10,416 nt of DNA from Synura sp. LO234KE (lineage: Eukaryota > Sar > Synurophyceae > Synurales > Mallomonadaceae): positions 1-10,416 of the forward strand of contig VKHC01000637.1 in the NCBI GenBank assembly GCA_015143735.1, read 5' to 3'. The first letter of the stretch is position 1; each line of letters starts with the position of its first letter. The notes under the pieces were generated by a model. It was not told the DNA's origin. It ran no database searches and was given only the letters and a program-made list of their open reading frames with translations. Made by a program: the position numbers and the translations under genes. Positions 8,511 to 10,416 of the stretch are shown piece after piece.

Positions 8511-8554
8511 ACCTCATAATTAACTGTTCGATTTTCGGCGGTTGCGTAGGGACC
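8498..8554 (+). repeat. 16-bp direct repeat, 41-bp period
   Basis: cggttgcgtagggacc occurs at 8498-8513 and again at 8539-8554. The spacer between is AT-rich (tcataattaactgttcg...). It has no obvious counterpart in the left arm, so it arose after the two copies separated. Confidence 0.85.
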
Positions 8555-8707
8555 CCCGTCTCTCCGTATTTATTGCCCATCTCTCGAAGGAGCAGCGGGC
8601 GGGTTTTACGAGTTAGCTGGCTGTCATCGTGGTAGTCGCACCCTGAGCCCTCCGTCTTCCTCACTTCCGGGGGAGGGGGCGACATAGTCGGTGACTGAGT
8701 AGGCACT

Positions 8708-8724
8708 CTGAGTGCATTCACTCG
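8708..8724. repeat. hairpin motif near the 3' end of the right arm
   Basis: ctgagtgcattcactcg is the inverse of the motif at 3581-3598; the stem has lost one outer base pair. It lies about 110 bp inside the outer end of the arm, as in the left copy. Confidence 0.62.
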
Positions 8725-8835
8725 TCTCCACTCGGGAACGGGACTTACCAGTTGATTTGTCATTGACAGTAGCTAGCGTTTGGCAGTGATGCGCGCGCCT
8801 GACTGCGATCTCATTCTGATTTTTTTCGGTTTTTA

Positions 8836-9549
8836 GCCCTGAACCTGATCAATTAAACAATACAATTTTCCGGATTTATTGGTAGAGTTTTGGTATGGCT
8901 TTGGCCAGTGCTTTGTTACTGGTACTACTATTATTATTGCTCCAAGCAATAAATGAATATTTGATTTTCTTGTTCGCGGCGCTCTGGAGGAACTAGCCAT
9001 AAAATTTATATGAAAGAAATTCTTTTTAAAATTGTTCAACTCTCTCTACCGAGTAGTAAGACTATAAATTAACAGGCTGACTTGATTTATAAATATCTTG
9101 CGGAAGGTAAAGATTAGCTAAAATCAACCACTTTAGGTTCGGATCCTTTTTCTTGATTATAGTGACGATTCCTCGGATAAATATAAAATATTACATTATG
9201 ATAGAATGAAAACCATAAGGGCACAATCGCTACTCAAATAAATCAAAATCATGTTCATTCAAACTTACTGCAGACCCAATAGAGATCCTAAGGTAAGACG
9301 ACCCATAATCGAGCTGGGACTAGATAACTAATTGCACAGACTTCTGCGCTCTTGACTAAATCATATTGGCATTCACCTGGACACTTCACAGCCACCACCA
9401 CCTCATACAGAGTCTTCATGAAATCATAAATTACGTTCCATTCAGGTACAGCTTCCAGTCTCTCGAGGTAGTAAATGGAGACCTCTTCACAGCGGACTCG
9501 TTTCTCCCCGACGGAAAGGGCAAGAAGTTCCTGCCATACCATCTACTGG
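8836..9549. other. 3' flank of the coiled-coil gene, no assigned gene
   Basis: AT-rich sequence between the right arm and the minus-strand stop at 9550. It should contain that gene's 3' UTR; an AATAAA on the minus strand lies at about 8879-8874, far from the stop. An 84-codon minus frame (9542-9288), starting with ATG 7 bases past the stop, has unremarkable codons and matches no family I know. It may be chance, a 3'-UTR frame or an alternative exon. Confidence 0.4.
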
Positions 9550-10416
9550 TCATTTGCGACCACGAGGGGCCGACAGTCCGACGCGGCCCACGGATATACC
9601 AACGGTAAGTAGAATCGCAGAGCTTGTTATAAGCGCGAGCCATGCCCCAGACACGGGGCTCCCGGTCTTTGTCAACGGCTTGTAGCCTTCACCACGATCT
9701 CCAGCAACTGCAACTTCGCCATTTGCGCGAGTCTGCTTCAAATCTGTTCCTTCCCCAGAGGAACTCTCAGCGGTTACATCGCCGCCATTCGCTCGCATCG
9801 ATTCATTGGTCAGCCTCAGTACATCTGTCTCCAACACTTGGACACGCGCTTCCAACTCAGCGACACGATTCTCTTTCACCAGAAGTGCACCGGCGTGTAT
9901 CGCCTTCATCTCTATGAGCTCTTTCTGGTGCGCCTCCTCCACCTGCTTATACCTCAGCTCTTGCTGCTTTAGAATCTCCTCGTGACGGGCTTCCTGTGTG
10001 TTAAGAAGCGCTTCCTTCGAATGCAACGCGTCCTGAACAAGCGATAACTTCTTCTGCAACTCGTGGCTATGAGAATGAGCGGACGAGAGCTCCGTCTGCA
10101 GCGAGGACAGTTTCTCAGTCAACTCGCTTTCACTTCCATTCGACTTCAAAGTCCATATTTCCTTCTCGGACTGTAACTCCTCCAGTTGGGCGGACAGGTC
10201 GGATTCGAGCTGAGCCTTGCCCTCCAATTGTCTCTCTGCCTCTCTCAGTCTAGAAGTCACCTCCTGCACCTCCTTCTCCATCGATTCGTTCTTCTGCTTC
10301 AACTCCTCTATTGCTCGACTGCTTTCCGCTAGTTGACCTTGGAGCTGCTGAAGGGTCTGATCCTTCGACAACAGAAGCGCTTTGCTCTCCTCCAATTGAC
10401 GAGTCAACTCGTGGCT
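9550..10416 (-). CDS. coiled-coil protein with C-terminal transmembrane anchor, 3' part, enters from the right edge
   Basis: One uninterrupted frame of 288 codons enters at 10416 and stops at TGA 9552-9550. No true start is inside: the first ATG-like position is a TTG within the coil. Residues 1 to about 205 are near-continuous coiled coil, with many Leu/Glu/Gln heptads such as LQQLQGQLAESS and EELQSEKEIW. A Gly/Ser/Asp-rich, non-coil linker follows. Then comes one hydrophobic segment, AWLALITSSAILLTVGISVG, and an 11-residue basic tail (RVGLSAPRGRK). That is the layout of a tail-anchored golgin or other tether: long cytosolic coil, short lumenal end. Its first 25 residues are the same as the last 25 encoded at bases 1-77, in the same frame, so this is very likely the missing 3' half of the gene at 1-1605 or of a near-identical copy. 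Codons here are more GC-rich than in the AT-rich exon at 1-485. Confidence 0.83.
   Translation of the reverse strand, partial: SHELTRQLEESKALLLSKDQTLQQLQGQLAESSRAIEELKQKNESMEKEVQEVTSRLREAERQLEGKAQLESDLSAQLEELQSEKEIWTLKSNGSESELTEKLSSLQTELSSAHSHSHELQKKLSLVQDALHSKEALLNTQEARHEEILKQQELRYKQVEEAHQKELIEMKAIHAGALLVKENRVAELEARVQVLETDVLRLTNESMRANGGDVTAESSSGEGTDLKQTRANGEVAVAGDRGEGYKPLTKTGSPVSGAWLALITSSAILLTVGISVGRVGLSAPRGRK
10340..10416. repeat. terminal direct repeat, right copy
   Basis: Second copy of bases 1-77, with one mismatch at 10415. The last 12 bases (caactcgtggct) also occur at 10058-10069 in the same gene, encoding another S-H-E-L, so the single difference could reflect a local assembly slip. 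Confidence 0.97.

Larger units (their letters stand above)
7540..8835 (+). repeat. right arm of the diverged inverted repeat (plus orientation)
   Basis: Inverted counterpart of 3470-5330, about 560 bp shorter. The difference comes mostly from a deletion at about 8053 (about 400 bp present at 4415-4820 in the left arm) and one near 8240-8300 in the RNase H region. The distal part matches the left arm out to a T-rich stretch (8818-8836), which mirrors the aaaaacagacc region near 3475. Confidence 0.72.

Noticed and set aside
9642-9917. Plus-strand frame of 91 codons at the right end
   Set aside because: Antisense shadow of the coiled-coil gene, whose 288-codon frame is the real one.
1-10416. 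Bacterial plasmid or phage with terminal redundancy
   Set aside because: Spliced syntaxin and NT-C2 genes are eukaryotic; there are no bacterial genes, Shine-Dalgarno sites or replication genes.

Overview
The window is nuclear-type eukaryotic DNA. Both clear genes are interrupted by short introns (62-211 bp) with GT/AG ends, and one encodes a Golgi syntaxin. The lineage cannot be fixed from sequence alone. CpG-containing codons are common, which argues against a vertebrate, and the small introns and close gene spacing suggest a compact protist-, alga-, fungus- or invertebrate-like genome. There is no bacterial operon structure.

Left part (1-3150) is a divergent gene pair. On the minus strand, from ATG 1605 leftwards, lies a gene with an NT-C2 (EEIG1/FAM102-like) domain followed by coiled coil; it runs off the left edge at base 1. 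On the plus strand, from ATG 1686, lies a six-exon syntaxin-5/Sed5 homologue ending at 3150. Only 80 bp separate the two start codons, so they probably share a promoter.

Middle part (about 3470-8835) is old repeat DNA. Two diverged arms, left about 3470-5330 and right about 7540-8835, are inverted copies of the same sequence. Each carries a decayed RNase H gene. The left copy still shows an N-terminal viroplasmin-type hybrid-binding domain in front of the RNase H domain, as in cellular RNase H1; the right copy has lost it. Between the arms are a possible solo LTR (about 5397-5980), a 64-bp tandem duplication, and about 1.5 kb that I cannot identify.

Right part (9550-10416) is the 3' half of a minus-strand coiled-coil protein with a C-terminal transmembrane anchor. 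Its first 77 bases (10340-10416) repeat bases 1-77 of the window with one mismatch, in the same reading frame. The two gene pieces therefore look like the two halves of one gene cut at the window edges. Joined through the repeat, they would give an open protein of about 648 residues: NT-C2, linker, long coiled coil, tail anchor. The window may thus be one 10,339-bp monomer of a tandem array or a circle, or an assembly artefact; an internal repeat inside one coiled-coil gene is also possible.

Biologically, the pair would be a Golgi SNARE and a golgin-shaped tail-anchored coiled-coil protein sharing a promoter. Shared function in membrane traffic is inference.
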